In this document: positions 47,970-57,061 of the stretch, in pieces
Layout: each line of letters starts with the position of its first letter
Position numbering within the stretch: position 1 is the first letter of the stretch
NCBI RefSeq assembly: GCF_027924605.1
Contig: NZ_AP027042.1
Location: 5,371,524-5,435,523 of the forward strand
Length of the DNA: 64,000 nucleotides
Origin: Dyella sp. GSA-30
Lineage (GTDB): Bacteria > Pseudomonadota > Gammaproteobacteria > Xanthomonadales > Rhodanobacteraceae
Direction: 5' to 3'
Position numbers and translations under genes: made by a program
Notes under the pieces: model-generated
The model's input: the letters and a program-made list of their open reading frames with translations, nothing else
What the model was told of the DNA's origin: nothing
The model's database searches: none

Positions 47970-50222
47970 ATGACACGATCGAATCACGCGTTGCGCCGCT
48001 GTGCGCCGGCTTATCTCGCTTTGTGCGTTGCCATGGCCATGGCTGACCCGACTTCGGCACAGGATGTGATCAACAACGGCAGCGCTACGGCGAGCAGCTC
48101 AAATCCTTCGCACAATTCACGCGACAACAACTCATCAACCAACGCCAAAACACTGGCCGGCATGCAAGTGACGGCAAATTCGGCGGTCACCGATATTGCA
48201 CCGACCCAGGGTTCCACGATCGCCACACAGCCGCAGTCGATTATCGGCAGCACGTATATTCAGGAGAATATTGCGCCAACCGGCGACTACGCGGACGTTG
48301 CCTCTATCGCACCGAGCGTATATGCCGTAACGCCCAATGGCTCCGGCTTGATGGAAGCACCCGTGGTGTCCATCCGCGGCTTCCAGGATGGTCAATACAA
48401 CGTGACATTCGATGGCATCCCGTGGATGGATTCCAACGACTTCACGCATCACTCCACGTCCTATTTCACCAGTCAGGAGACCAGCAGCGTGCTGGTCGAT
48501 CGTGGCCCTGGTACGGCCGGCACGCTTGGCAATGCCACGTTCGGCGGCACGATTGCGGTCGATACGCTCGATCCGCGCAACGAGTTCGGTATCAGCCCAT
48601 ACTTCAGCCTCGGTAGCTGGGAAACTGCCGTGGAGGGCGCTCGCATCAATACCGGCCGCTTCACCAACAGCGGCACCAGCGCCGTTATCAACGTGCAGAA
48701 CAGCGACTCGGACGGCTACCTGACCAATGCCGGCCAGCGCCGCCAAAGCGTGTTTGCGAAGATCGTGCAGCCGTTGGGCGACAACACCACGCTGACCTTC
48801 GCCGCCCTGTGGAACAAACTCAACCAGTATGTTCCGTTCGGCGCCACCAAGGCGCAAATAGCGCAGTTCGGCTCGAACTATGCGCTGAATAACGACCCGA
48901 CCAGCCAGGCCTACTACCGGTATAACCAGGACAAGATCAACACCAATCTGGGTTACATCGGCCTGCACTCGGAGTTTGCCGGCTGGACGATCGACAACAA
49001 GGCCTATACCTATGGCTACAACCATTTCGGCTTCAATGGCGAAGATCCCAATGGCGAAACACCCAACGGAACCGCCTATGCGCCGGACAACGTCCCCGGC
49101 CAGCACATGCGCAACACCAACCGTTCGTGGGGCGACATCTTCCGCCTGAGCAAAGACCTCGGACCGGGCGAAGTGCGCACCGGCGTGTGGTACGACCATC
49201 AGGCCGATCTGCGCTGGCTTTATGAGTTCGACGACACACTCGATGCACTGAACCCCGTGATTGCACCGGGCGCGCCTTCGCTGGCATTGGCCTCGGCCGA
49301 TCGCATCATGAATAACACGCTGGTCACCATCCAGCCGTTTGTCGAATACCAATGGAACATTACCGACAACGCCTACTTTGTCGGCGGCGTGAAGTACAAC
49401 TACTTCAAGCGCACCATCGACGCACCGGTCAACCAGAAGACGGAGACCCCGCTGAACTACTCCAAGGACTGGAACGCCACCCTGCCCTCGGCCGCATTCC
49501 ACTACGCGTTCAACTCAAACTGGACGGCCTATGTGCAATGGGCCAAGGGTTTCCTGGCGCCGAATCTCAATCTGTTCTATGTCCCCAATCCGGCAGCTTC
49601 CGACAGCATCGTGCAACCGGAAAAGACCACCAATATCCAGCTTGGCACCACCTGGAGCAGCGACCGCCTGACGCTGTCCGGCGACGTCTACAAGATCAAC
49701 TTCAACAACTTCGTGCAGAGCCAACATGTTGGCGGCATCACGGAGTACTACAACGGCGGTGGCGTGCATTACAAAGGCCTGGAGCTCGAAGGCACCTACA
49801 TGCTGGGTGGCGGTTTCAGCGTCTACGCCAACGGTTCGCTCAACCGCGCCATCCAGACCACCGACAATCTGTGGAACGCGAATACTCCGCACAAGACCGC
49901 CGCGCTGGGCGTCATCTATAGCAATGGGTCGGTGTATGCGTCGCTGATCGATAAATTTGTCGGTAAGACCTATTACACGGCCAACAGTACCGACGACACA
50001 CCGATCGGCGGCTATGCGATCACCAACTTGGCAGCCAGCTATCGGTTCGATCCCCACATCAGTGATGTCAGGGATATCAAGATCGGCGTGCAGCTCAACA
50101 ACCTGTTCAACAACACGTCCATCAATGCGCTTGCCGGCACCACGGCCGCGGATAGTACGCCGCTGTACTGGACTATTCCGGCGCGCAACTTCAACTTCAC
50201 TATTACGGCCGACTTGTTCTGA
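47970..50222 (+). CDS. TonB-dependent receptor (second of the galactoside region)
   Basis: 750 residues. The start at 47970 follows GGAAA and gives a signal peptide ending ...DPTSAQ; a GTG at 47931 is less likely. The mature N-terminus is Ser/Asn-rich, then a plug (LAGMQVTANSAVTDIAPTQG ... VSIRGFQDGQYNVTFDGIPW) and a barrel ending in Phe (FTITADLF). The barrel resembles receptors of the Fe/cobalamin-like or sugar class with VDRGPGTAGTLGNATFGG. The ligand is not identified; proximity to the GH35/GH27 genes suggests a saccharide, with iron chelates as an alternative. Confidence 0.9.
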   Translation: MTRSNHALRRCAPAYLALCVAMAMADPTSAQDVINNGSATASSSNPSHNSRDNNSSTNAKTLAGMQVTANSAVTDIAPTQGSTIATQPQSIIGSTYIQENIAPTGDYADVASIAPSVYAVTPNGSGLMEAPVVSIRGFQDGQYNVTFDGIPWMDSNDFTHHSTSYFTSQETSSVLVDRGPGTAGTLGNATFGGTIAVDTLDPRNEFGISPYFSLGSWETAVEGARINTGRFTNSGTSAVINVQNSDSDGYLTNAGQRRQSVFAKIVQPLGDNTTLTFAALWNKLNQYVPFGATKAQIAQFGSNYALNNDPTSQAYYRYNQDKINTNLGYIGLHSEFAGWTIDNKAYTYGYNHFGFNGEDPNGETPNGTAYAPDNVPGQHMRNTNRSWGDIFRLSKDLGPGEVRTGVWYDHQADLRWLYEFDDTLDALNPVIAPGAPSLALASADRIMNNTLVTIQPFVEYQWNITDNAYFVGGVKYNYFKRTIDAPVNQKTETPLNYSKDWNATLPSAAFHYAFNSNWTAYVQWAKGFLAPNLNLFYVPNPAASDSIVQPEKTTNIQLGTTWSSDRLTLSGDVYKINFNNFVQSQHVGGITEYYNGGGVHYKGLELEGTYMLGGGFSVYANGSLNRAIQTTDNLWNANTPHKTAALGVIYSNGSVYASLIDKFVGKTYYTANSTDDTPIGGYAITNLAASYRFDPHISDVRDIKIGVQLNNLFNNTSINALAGTTAADSTPLYWTIPARNFNFTITADLF

Positions 50223-50265
50223 CCAACGCCCGGCCGAGAAGACGAACAAGCAGGTTTTGCAAATA

Positions 50266-50294
50266 CAAAGCCCCTGAAGGATCAGGGGCTTTGT
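50266..50294. terminator. Bidirectional terminator between TonB receptor and ssb
   Basis: A 13-base arm pair (ACAAAGCCCCTGA ... TCAGGGGCTTTGT) with a 4-base loop, A-rich upstream and T-rich downstream. It suits termination of the receptor (plus) and ssb (minus) transcripts. Confidence 0.85.
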
Positions 50295-50327
50295 TTAAGA
50301 ATCTACCTTGTGTGTCTCAGGTATGCG

Positions 50328-50891
50328 TCAAAACGGAATATCGTCGTCATCGAAGCTATTGTCAGCCGGTGCCGGCGCGCTACGCGGTGCATCGTTGCCG
50401 CCGCGCTGATTGCCGTAGTCGCCGCCACTGCCGCCGCCACGCTGATTGCCACCGTAGTTGCCGCCACCCTGGCGCTGACCGCCGCCACCGCCGCCCTGCG
50501 AGCGCTGATAGTTTCCACCACCGCCACCACCACCCGTGCCACCGCCTTCGCCGGCGTTACCGCCAAGCATCTGCATTTCGGCGGCAATGATGTCGGTGCT
50601 GAAACGCTCGACGCCGTCCTTGTCGGTGTACTTGTCGGTACGCAGCGAGCCTTCGATGTAGACCTGGCGGCCTTTCTTCAGGTATTCGCCGGCAATCTCG
50701 GCCAGACGGCCGAACAGCTTGACGCGGTGCCACTCGGTGCGTTCCTGCTTTTCGCCGCTCTGCTTGTCGGTCCACGACTCGGACGTGGCGATGCGGATGC
50801 TGGTGATCGCAGTGCCGTTGCCGGTGTAGCGGGTTTCCGGATCGGCGCCCAAGTTGCCGACGATAATGACCTTGTTGATGCCACGTGCCAT
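50328..50891 (-). CDS. ssb: Single-stranded DNA-binding protein
   Basis: 187 residues. The N-terminal OB fold ([19 protein letters not shown] ... [14 protein letters not shown]) is followed by a Gly/Gln/Asn-rich disordered linker (about 112-175) and the acidic partner-binding tip DDDDIPF. It coats single-stranded DNA and recruits replication and repair proteins. The length and tail are normal for the family. It is probably transcribed alone. Confidence 0.97.
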   Translation of the reverse strand: MARGINKVIIVGNLGADPETRYTGNGTAITSIRIATSESWTDKQSGEKQERTEWHRVKLFGRLAEIAGEYLKKGRQVYIEGSLRTDKYTDKDGVERFSTDIIAAEMQMLGGNAGEGGGTGGGGGGGNYQRSQGGGGGGQRQGGGNYGGNQRGGGSGGDYGNQRGGNDAPRSAPAPADNSFDDDDIPF

Positions 50892-51053
50892 GGATGGATG
50901 TCCTCTGTGAGCCGGCCGCAGCTTGAGGGGCTTTTGCGGCCGGGATGATTTGGCCTGTCATGATACGGGCAGGCCGTCTCACGAATATAGACTGGACGGC
51001 AGACAGGCTTTGTGGGTGAGCACCCGGGGATCCGCACGGGTATCCCAAGCTGT

Positions 51054-51668
51054 TCATCGGATTGAAAAAATCCTCAACGGGGCAACGGCAGGGTCGATCG
51101 CGGGCGGGCCGAACATGCCACCCGGGCCCCAGGTCAACACCGGACGCACGATCGCTCGAATCCAACCGCGCTCGATCGGCCCGAAATAACGGCTATCGAA
51201 AGAATAAGGCTGCGTATCGGACATCACCCAAAGTTGGTCCGGACCAAGCAGAAAATCCTTGCCGGCAAGGTGCGGCAGCGGCCGTTGGCCCAGGTCAGCA
51301 TCCAGCGGCCTACTCCAGGGCAGGAGCCGTCGATTGACGCGTACTCCGTCTTGGGCCACTGCCACCCTATCTCCGGAAACTCCGGCCACGCGCTTGAGCA
51401 GTGGGCGATACCCGCCAGGACAATGGCCCGGCGAGAAATAACGACGGGCGGCAGCCTCCGCGAACGCGTTCTCCGGCGGAGAGCAGAACATGACGTAGCT
51501 GCCTCGGCCCACCGGCGCATCCGTCGTCCAGTACAGGCCCTTGGGCAAGCTACCGGTGAAGTTCAGGCGCATGCCGGTCAGATAGCCCACGCCGAGCACC
51601 GACCAGGTCAGCACCAGGGCGAATATGGCGCAGCCGCCGCTTACCCTCAAACCGCGGCGAAGATTCAA
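51054..51668 (-). CDS. S26-family signal peptidase, TraF-like
   Basis: 204 residues with one N-terminal membrane segment (about 12-32). The Ser-Lys dyad is visible as Ser40 (NFTGSLPKGLYW) and Lys92 (PLLKRVAGVSGDRV), with the distal box VMSDTQPYSFDSRYFG. TraF-like members process conjugative pilins; here the gene is directly downstream of fimbrial genes, so it may process a fimbrial or secreted partner. The start appears to be TTG at 51668, overlapping the adhesin stop (TTGA). Confidence 0.85.
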   Translation of the reverse strand: MNLRRGLRVSGGCAIFALVLTWSVLGVGYLTGMRLNFTGSLPKGLYWTTDAPVGRGSYVMFCSPPENAFAEAAARRYFSPGHCPGGYRPLLKRVAGVSGDRVAVAQDGVRVNRRLLPWSRPLDADLGQRPLPHLAGKDFLLGPDQLWVMSDTQPYSFDSRYFGPIERGWIRAIVRPVLTWGPGGMFGPPAIDPAVAPLRIFSIR

Positions 51669-52657
51669 CGGAACTCTACCGTGACCGTCAGCGCCTTGTT
51701 CGCCGTACCCGCCCTGGCTGCTGCTGTCGTACGTTGATAGCGCGCACGGAAACCAAAGTCCTGCCCAGTACCGACCGCGGGCAACGATGTCATCCTCCCG
51801 GGTACAACGGCGACATTTGCGGGACCTTCTATTTCGATGCCCACGCCCTGCGCGCTATTGGCGTCGAGCGAGAACAAAGAGCCATTGGTTCGATCGGCGT
51901 CAGAGCTCTTGCCGAAAGTGATATCTGCAATGACATGTTGCGGATCGTCGCACTCCTTCATGACCAGCCGGAAAGGACGCCAGGGAGACCCGTCGCCGAC
52001 TCGTGGCATGCTGCCGATGGCATGCGTGCCCAGCGATACCGACTGAGTCAGCGAGTCGTTGGTGATCGAACAGCTTGGCCGCGCGATGGTCAGGTTATCC
52101 ATACTTATGGTGCGGTACGCGCCACGCCTGACGTTGTCCGCCAGCGTGACGACGGATTGCGCCAGCACTCCCCGCTCAAATTGGCCGTACTGGATAGGTC
52201 CAGGCAGTCGTACAAGCTGGTAGCGTAGCTGGGCGTTGCCATTGATCGTGGTTTGAACCGTGAATGTCTGGCGCCGGTCGATGGGCAAGACCTGAAAATC
52301 AGGATCGCCCGTTTCCTTGATGGCAAAGCGTGCGCCAAACCCGGAATCCCGCCCATTCACTTTCAACGGGATCACGGATGGATCGCTTGGCGCGGACGCC
52401 ATCAATCCGCTGTAGAAGCGCGCATCCCCCGGAAAACAGATCAGCTGCGTTAGATTGGGCCCGCTGACCACGCTCTCCGAAACAACCTCCCCCACCTGAA
52501 CTCCGCTTCCCACAATCAGAGCGCTGCTTCGCTGAATCGGAAATTGTTGCGTCCTGGCGATCGAACAGCCTGCCCAGGCGGGGGCGATCTGGAACGCAGT
52601 GGATGCCAGCAACACGAGCGCCATGCGATGACGCCTGAAGAAAAAGGGATGACTCAT
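51665..52657 (-). CDS. Fimbrial adhesin-like subunit (two-domain)
   Basis: 330 residues. A signal peptide (…TAFQIAPAWAG) precedes an N-terminal lectin-like domain and a C-terminal pilin-like domain that starts around RPSCSITNDSLTQSVSLGT and ends VTVEFR, with the usual Cys pair (SCSI ... KECDD). This is the FimH/tip-adhesin layout of chaperone-usher fimbriae. The order in this operon is pilin, chimeric ORF, adhesin, peptidase. With no intact chaperone or usher nearby, assembly would require proteins from another locus. Confidence 0.8.
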   Translation of the reverse strand: MSHPFFFRRHRMALVLLASTAFQIAPAWAGCSIARTQQFPIQRSSALIVGSGVQVGEVVSESVVSGPNLTQLICFPGDARFYSGLMASAPSDPSVIPLKVNGRDSGFGARFAIKETGDPDFQVLPIDRRQTFTVQTTINGNAQLRYQLVRLPGPIQYGQFERGVLAQSVVTLADNVRRGAYRTISMDNLTIARPSCSITNDSLTQSVSLGTHAIGSMPRVGDGSPWRPFRLVMKECDDPQHVIADITFGKSSDADRTNGSLFSLDANSAQGVGIEIEGPANVAVVPGRMTSLPAVGTGQDFGFRARYQRTTAAARAGTANKALTVTVEFR

Positions 52658-52705
52658 GCTTGTTTTCTCAAATGATTGAACGATTAGCTGGCTTGGCCGT
52701 TGCCG

Positions 52706-53032
52706 CTACTCGGCAGCCTTGGCAATCTCGTTGACGATGCGAACGGGAAATTGCGCACTCAGCCACTGTTCCCAGTCATATGCCCTGCGCATTAACTGTG
52801 CGCGATACCGCTCGTTGAAACGAGGCGTCCGCGAGTGGTAGTTGGCGACACGGGTCCAGATGTCTCCCCTGTCCTCGTGCAGGTGCCCGCGCAGTCGCCA
52901 AGCCGCGAGTTGATAGGCATAGATGAATCGCGTACCATTAAGCACCACGCCCGCGTTCGCCGGCTGATTGGCAATGAAAAACCCCGAGATCAATGCCATC
53001 ACACACTTAAGTGCGATCTTCCTTTTTTTCAC
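52706..53032 (-). pseudogene. Chimeric ORF: fimbrial chaperone N-terminus joined to a lytic transglycosylase C-terminus
   Basis: 108 residues from a GTG at 53032. Residues 1-27 are a signal peptide, and AGVVLNGTRFIYA (27-39) is the start of a mature PapD-type pilus chaperone. From about Tyr40 the text changes to YQLAAWRLRGHL ... GDIWTRVANYHSRTPRFNERY, the C-terminal segment of TrbN/IagB-type lytic transglycosylases. The chaperone beta-domains and the transglycosylase catalytic Glu are both absent. I read this as a deletion or recombination scar that also removed the usher. It could still be translated and exported. The alternative is a small lineage-specific protein. Confidence 0.6.
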
Positions 53033-53128
53033 GACACAATATCCAACATCAGGAAGATGATCGATGCTTTGCAAAAGGGAGGCCGCCGAATGGGCCGGCC
53101 ACCCGAGCAAAGACGCTTGGCGGCGCGT

Positions 53129-53698
53129 TTACGGCGACGGCGCAGCTTCGTAGCTGACCGTGTACATCACAGAGCTGTTCGCCGGACCGGCCGTAACGGC
53201 GCCGGTGCGCACGTAGCGCGAGATGTACGCAAGCGTCGCCTCATTGTTTGCGACAACTTCCTTGATCTGCGAGCTGTCCTGATCATTGAAGATGTCGATC
53301 TTGCTGCCGAGCTTATTGGCCAACTCGATTTGCACGCCGGCCGCAGCGCCTGTGCCCTGCAGAATCAGCGATCCCGTCGTGGGATCCACGGTCGGACCAG
53401 GCTCGAAGTGAGCGTACACCCTCGTACCGTTGGTGCAATTGGTGTCACCAGCACCGCCGATCCGAATGCGAAAGCCCGTCGCGCCGGCGGTATCGCTGAT
53501 GTTCGGCATCGAAGACGTGTTCACGGTCGGCATGGTAACGGTGAAGCTCGATGCCGGCGCGCCGGGCGCAGCGCCATTGATGAGGCACGATGTCGTAGTA
53601 ATCGCGCCATTGAAGGTAATGATGCCATCGGCGGCAAACGCGGACGGCGCAGCCAGCGCCGCAGCCAGCAGTGCGGAAGAGAGAAGCTTCAGATTCAT
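53129..53698 (-). CDS. Major fimbrial subunit (type 1 pilin-like)
   Basis: 189 residues. The signal peptide MNLKLLSSALLAAALAAPSAFA is followed by DGIITFNGAITTTSCLING, a typical type-1 pilin start with the first Cys; the second is in GDTNCTNGTRV. It ends in the aromatic-rich donor strand TVSYEA. Chaperone-usher pilins polymerise by donor-strand exchange. It is the first gene of the fimbrial operon. The upstream 53818-53890 is AT-rich, as promoters of such loci often are. A longer reading from 53812 is not supported. Confidence 0.88.
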   Translation of the reverse strand: MNLKLLSSALLAAALAAPSAFAADGIITFNGAITTTSCLINGAAPGAPASSFTVTMPTVNTSSMPNISDTAGATGFRIRIGGAGDTNCTNGTRVYAHFEPGPTVDPTTGSLILQGTGAAAGVQIELANKLGSKIDIFNDQDSSQIKEVVANNEATLAYISRYVRTGAVTAGPANSSVMYTVSYEAAPSP

Positions 53699-53927
53699 CC
53701 AATCAATCCTGTGGGAATGAAAGTCGGTAGCTACCGACCTACGGACGCGGGTCTTTCGAGTGAAGGAGAATAACCCCGCGTTCCGTAGGCGAATTCTCCT
53801 CGCACACCGCAAACAGTTCTTTAGAATTTATTTTAAATATTTGATTTTAATCACGAAATTATTCGATGACAAATATTCAAAAAAAGCAGAACTACACCTG
53901 ACACCGCCGTAGATGCATCGGTACGGA

Positions 53928-54929
53928 TCACTCTGCGCGCGCGCGAATCGCTTTTGAAAAATCATCCGCCCGACCGCTGCGCCTGGCCAGATCGGTGATC
54001 CGGCTGCGCTGACGGAGCTGATCGACCGAGATGCTCCGATCCACGACACCCACGTCATGGAAATACTCGGGAAGATAGCCGGTCAACAGCAGACGATAGT
54101 CTCGCGGCAGATCCGTGCTGATCTGTCTGGCCATGCGGTAGACGATCGTGGTGCAGTTGGACGTCAAGGTGTTGTAGAACGTCGGTGTGCCGACCAGTTC
54201 GTTGGCCGCCTGCACATACGATAGAAAAAGCGCACGCATCGCTTGCTTGTCCATCTGCAATGGATACAGGTAATCGTCTTCGCCGCGCACATTGGTTCGC
54301 ACGCGGATAATGTCGCGCTCGTCGGCTGCGACAAGAATCGTCTCGAACTGACGGAAGAAGCCGCCGATCGGCGAATAGCTCTCCCCGCGCTCCTTGCGGA
54401 TCTCGACGGAAAAAACCACATGCCGTCCGTCGTCGAAGCCGAAGGAGATCATCGCGTGCGCGATCGCCGGGCTTCCCCAGTACGACAGCACCGCATCGGC
54501 CGACACCAGATGTTCGAGGTCGTATTGGCGCGTTTCCCAATGAACGTCATAGTCGTCGTCCGTACGCCAGGTAAAGTTGCGCACATGCTGCAGCGTGACC
54601 TGGCTGCCCTGCACCGTGCCGCTGAGCAATTGCGCCACGTCGTCGGACCAGATCCGGTCGTTGGACGGCTTGATCGTCGCCCACCATCCCAGCAGAACAA
54701 GATAGGCCAGACCATAGGCCGCCAGCGGCAGCCAGCTGCGCTGGACAGCGGCGAACACCAGCAGCGCAATCGCGCCAATCAGCCAGACGGCGGCCGCCAC
54801 GGTTCGCATGACCGAACCCAGGGGCAGTTGATACCAGAGCGCCAGGGCGCCCCATAGCCCGGACAGTACCGTGACAAGCACTACCAGGCCCGCCAGCGCC
54901 GCCCTGCCCATCCTCCGCCCTATGCTCAT
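53928..54929 (-). CDS. DUF4105 membrane protein
   Basis: 333 residues. Three N-terminal hydrophobic segments lie within the first 85 residues. The soluble part carries DUF4105 features: YDLEHLVSADAVLSYWG, FGFDDGRHVVFSVEIRKERGE, and the invariant-type TSNCTTIVYRM near the C-terminus. The Cys/His pattern suggests a periplasmic hydrolase or acyltransferase, but no activity is established. The start at 54929 (MSIGRRMGRAAL) is chosen; a longer reading from 55379 is not conserved-looking. It is divergent from the lipase-like gene across 118 bases, so the two may share a promoter region. Confidence 0.85.
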   Translation of the reverse strand: MSIGRRMGRAALAGLVVLVTVLSGLWGALALWYQLPLGSVMRTVAAAVWLIGAIALLVFAAVQRSWLPLAAYGLAYLVLLGWWATIKPSNDRIWSDDVAQLLSGTVQGSQVTLQHVRNFTWRTDDDYDVHWETRQYDLEHLVSADAVLSYWGSPAIAHAMISFGFDDGRHVVFSVEIRKERGESYSPIGGFFRQFETILVAADERDIIRVRTNVRGEDDYLYPLQMDKQAMRALFLSYVQAANELVGTPTFYNTLTSNCTTIVYRMARQISTDLPRDYRLLLTGYLPEYFHDVGVVDRSISVDQLRQRSRITDLARRSGRADDFSKAIRARAE

Positions 54930-55047
54930 CGTCTCTTTCCCGCGGTGTGTGGATGCCCTTGGCAAGGGTGCAATGTTGAAGACATCAAGGCAATGCATGA
55001 TTGGCTTAGAATCCGCCGACTCCCCGAATACATCGGCATAGGGCTCC

Positions 55048-56943
55048 ATGACACCTGGATCGAGGACCTGGATCGCACGATACGCTGTACTCGCGATGTC
55101 GCTATGCCTGAGCGCATGCGCGATGGTCGGGGTGAGTCGCGTCAAGTCGCACGAATACATCAGCGGCCAACGCAACGACGTTATCGCTACCGGTCGGGTC
55201 AGCGACCAGACCCTGCAGTCGCTCAATGTGGTCGCGCTCAACCCGGATGCCTGCACCAAGGCTTTCGACGCCTGCGTGGATACGGTAAAGGCGTCGGCGG
55301 GGCTCAATGACGAGCAACGGCTTTCCGCGCTTTCCGAACTCTGGTTGGGCAAGGCGATCCGTAACGATCGCGCGGACAAAGACGCCGAGATGGACGACTC
55401 GACCCTGGATGCGTTCCTGCAGGCGTCGCGTTATGCCTATGCGTATCTTTTTTACACGCAGCGCCGCCCTGAAGACCGCGTATTCGAGTTGCGCCAGGTG
55501 CAGGTCATCGGCTTCTACAATTTTTCCGCCCAGCGCGCCATTGCACGACTGTTCCAGGAATTGCCGCACCTCACACCGGAGTGGACGCAGGCTTCCCTGG
55601 CCAACTGGACCTTTCTGCCGCCTCAGGCCGACCTGCGGCTGGCTGGCGGTGTTAACGCGCCATCGGAATTGATCCCCGCCTCGACATTACGGTTCAACGG
55701 CGTGCGCAACGTCTATCGACGCGATGGGTTTGGCACCGAGTTCGTGGCCGTCGCGCCGCCCGTCACCGGCGATAACGAGATCCCGTGGCGGGAACCGGAG
55801 TATGTACCGGCCACCGGCGCCCTGGTATTCGATGGCACGACGCTGGATGCGGTATTGGCGACCCGGCGCATCCAGCTCATGGCCAGGAACCCCTATAGCG
55901 ACGACACGATCGCCGTCGGCGGCCGCTCGGTCCCGCTCGCTGCGGATTTCACGGCCCCGTATGGCATCTGGCTGGCCCGGTCCGGCTTCGCCAGCCAATC
56001 GATCCGCTCCCTGCTTGGCAGGGAAGGCGGCATTACGACACCGCGCGTGCTGTTGATGCAGCCCTATGACCCGAACCGGCTTACTGTCGTCATGCTGCAC
56101 GGCCTGGCGAGCAGCCCCGAGGCCTGGATCAACGTGGCCAACGAGGTCATGGGTGATGAGGCGTTGCGTAAGAACTACCAGGTGTGGGAGGTCTACTACC
56201 CCACCAATGCGCCGATCGCGGTCAACCTTGCCGGCATTCGCAAGGCGCTCGACGCCACGTTCCGGCATTTCGACCCGGGCGGCAAGGCGCGCGCATCGAA
56301 CAATGTCGTGCTCGTGGGACACAGCATGGGCGGCGTGATCGCGCGACTGCTGGTGTCGTCCAGCGGCGATCGATTGTGGAACGTCATCCCGACCCGTTCC
56401 GATCTGTCTCCAGCCAAGCAGGCGCGGCTGCGTCAGCGTCTTGCACCCTATTTGCAATTTACGCCGATGCCGCAGGTCACACGCGCGGTATTCATGGCCT
56501 CCCCGCATCGAGGCACGCCACTGGCGAAATATCGCCTTGCGCGCCTGATCGTCAACCTGATCCGGCTGCCCGTGAATGTGATCAAGGAAGTCGCCAGTTT
56601 CTCCGACTTGCTCAAGAACGATACGCCCGACGGTACGCCGGCACGCATTCCCACCAGCATCGACAACCTCAGTGACAGCGATCCCTTCGTCAAGGCGGCC
56701 GCGGATCTGCCCATCTCGCCAGCGGTGCATTACCACACGATCGTCGGCGTGTATAAGCCCAACGGCCCACTGATCGACTCCAGCGACGGTGTAGTGCCGT
56801 ATCGAAGCGCGCACCTGGACGGCGCCGACTCCGAATTGGCGATACCGGCATGGCATAGCGTGCAGGAGACGTCGGCCGCCATTCTCGAACTGCGGCGGAT
56901 ACTCAAGTTGCATGCGGAAACGGCGGCGGCGAGCAGGCCTTAG
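55048..56943 (+). CDS. Lipoprotein alpha/beta hydrolase (lipase-like)
   Basis: 631 residues. The N-terminus ends in a lipobox (LCLSAC), so the mature protein is lipid-anchored. An N-terminal domain of about 330 residues without known motifs precedes a lipase domain: VVMLHGLASSPEAW (oxyanion), LVGHSMGGVIARL (nucleophile Ser), and a late Asp/His (SSDGVVPYRSAHL, PAWHSV). It may hydrolyse lipids or esters at the envelope. The DUF4105 gene is divergent. An inverted repeat follows the stop. Confidence 0.85.
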   Translation: MTPGSRTWIARYAVLAMSLCLSACAMVGVSRVKSHEYISGQRNDVIATGRVSDQTLQSLNVVALNPDACTKAFDACVDTVKASAGLNDEQRLSALSELWLGKAIRNDRADKDAEMDDSTLDAFLQASRYAYAYLFYTQRRPEDRVFELRQVQVIGFYNFSAQRAIARLFQELPHLTPEWTQASLANWTFLPPQADLRLAGGVNAPSELIPASTLRFNGVRNVYRRDGFGTEFVAVAPPVTGDNEIPWREPEYVPATGALVFDGTTLDAVLATRRIQLMARNPYSDDTIAVGGRSVPLAADFTAPYGIWLARSGFASQSIRSLLGREGGITTPRVLLMQPYDPNRLTVVMLHGLASSPEAWINVANEVMGDEALRKNYQVWEVYYPTNAPIAVNLAGIRKALDATFRHFDPGGKARASNNVVLVGHSMGGVIARLLVSSSGDRLWNVIPTRSDLSPAKQARLRQRLAPYLQFTPMPQVTRAVFMASPHRGTPLAKYRLARLIVNLIRLPVNVIKEVASFSDLLKNDTPDGTPARIPTSIDNLSDSDPFVKAAADLPISPAVHYHTIVGVYKPNGPLIDSSDGVVPYRSAHLDGADSELAIPAWHSVQETSAAILELRRILKLHAETAAASRP

Positions 56944-56975
56944 CGACGGATGGAACTTGCGGTTGCGTCACGGTG

Positions 56976-57048
56976 GGTCGCGACTGAAGTCGCTCCTACA
57001 AGCTAGCTGGGCCTCTCCTAACTTGTAGGAGCGACTTCAGTCGCGACC
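56976..57048. repeat. Inverted repeat, family 2
   Basis: Perfect 27-base arms (56976-57002 and 57022-57048), core GACTGAAGTCGCTCCTACA, with a 19-base loop. It lies between the convergent lipase-like and kdpE genes and can act as a terminator-like hairpin. It is of the same type as 46268-46317. Confidence 0.9.
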
Positions 57049-57061
57049 GTCCCGCCGAGGC

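Noticed and set aside
48135-49502. 455-codon frame antisense to the second galactoside-region receptor
   Set aside because: Same reason: no motifs, Arg/Val/Gly-biased composition, and overlaps a real gene.
51054-53032. Conjugative element or integrated plasmid
   Set aside because: Only a TraF-like peptidase and a transglycosylase tail are present; there are no relaxase, VirB/Trb, integrase or attachment-site signals.
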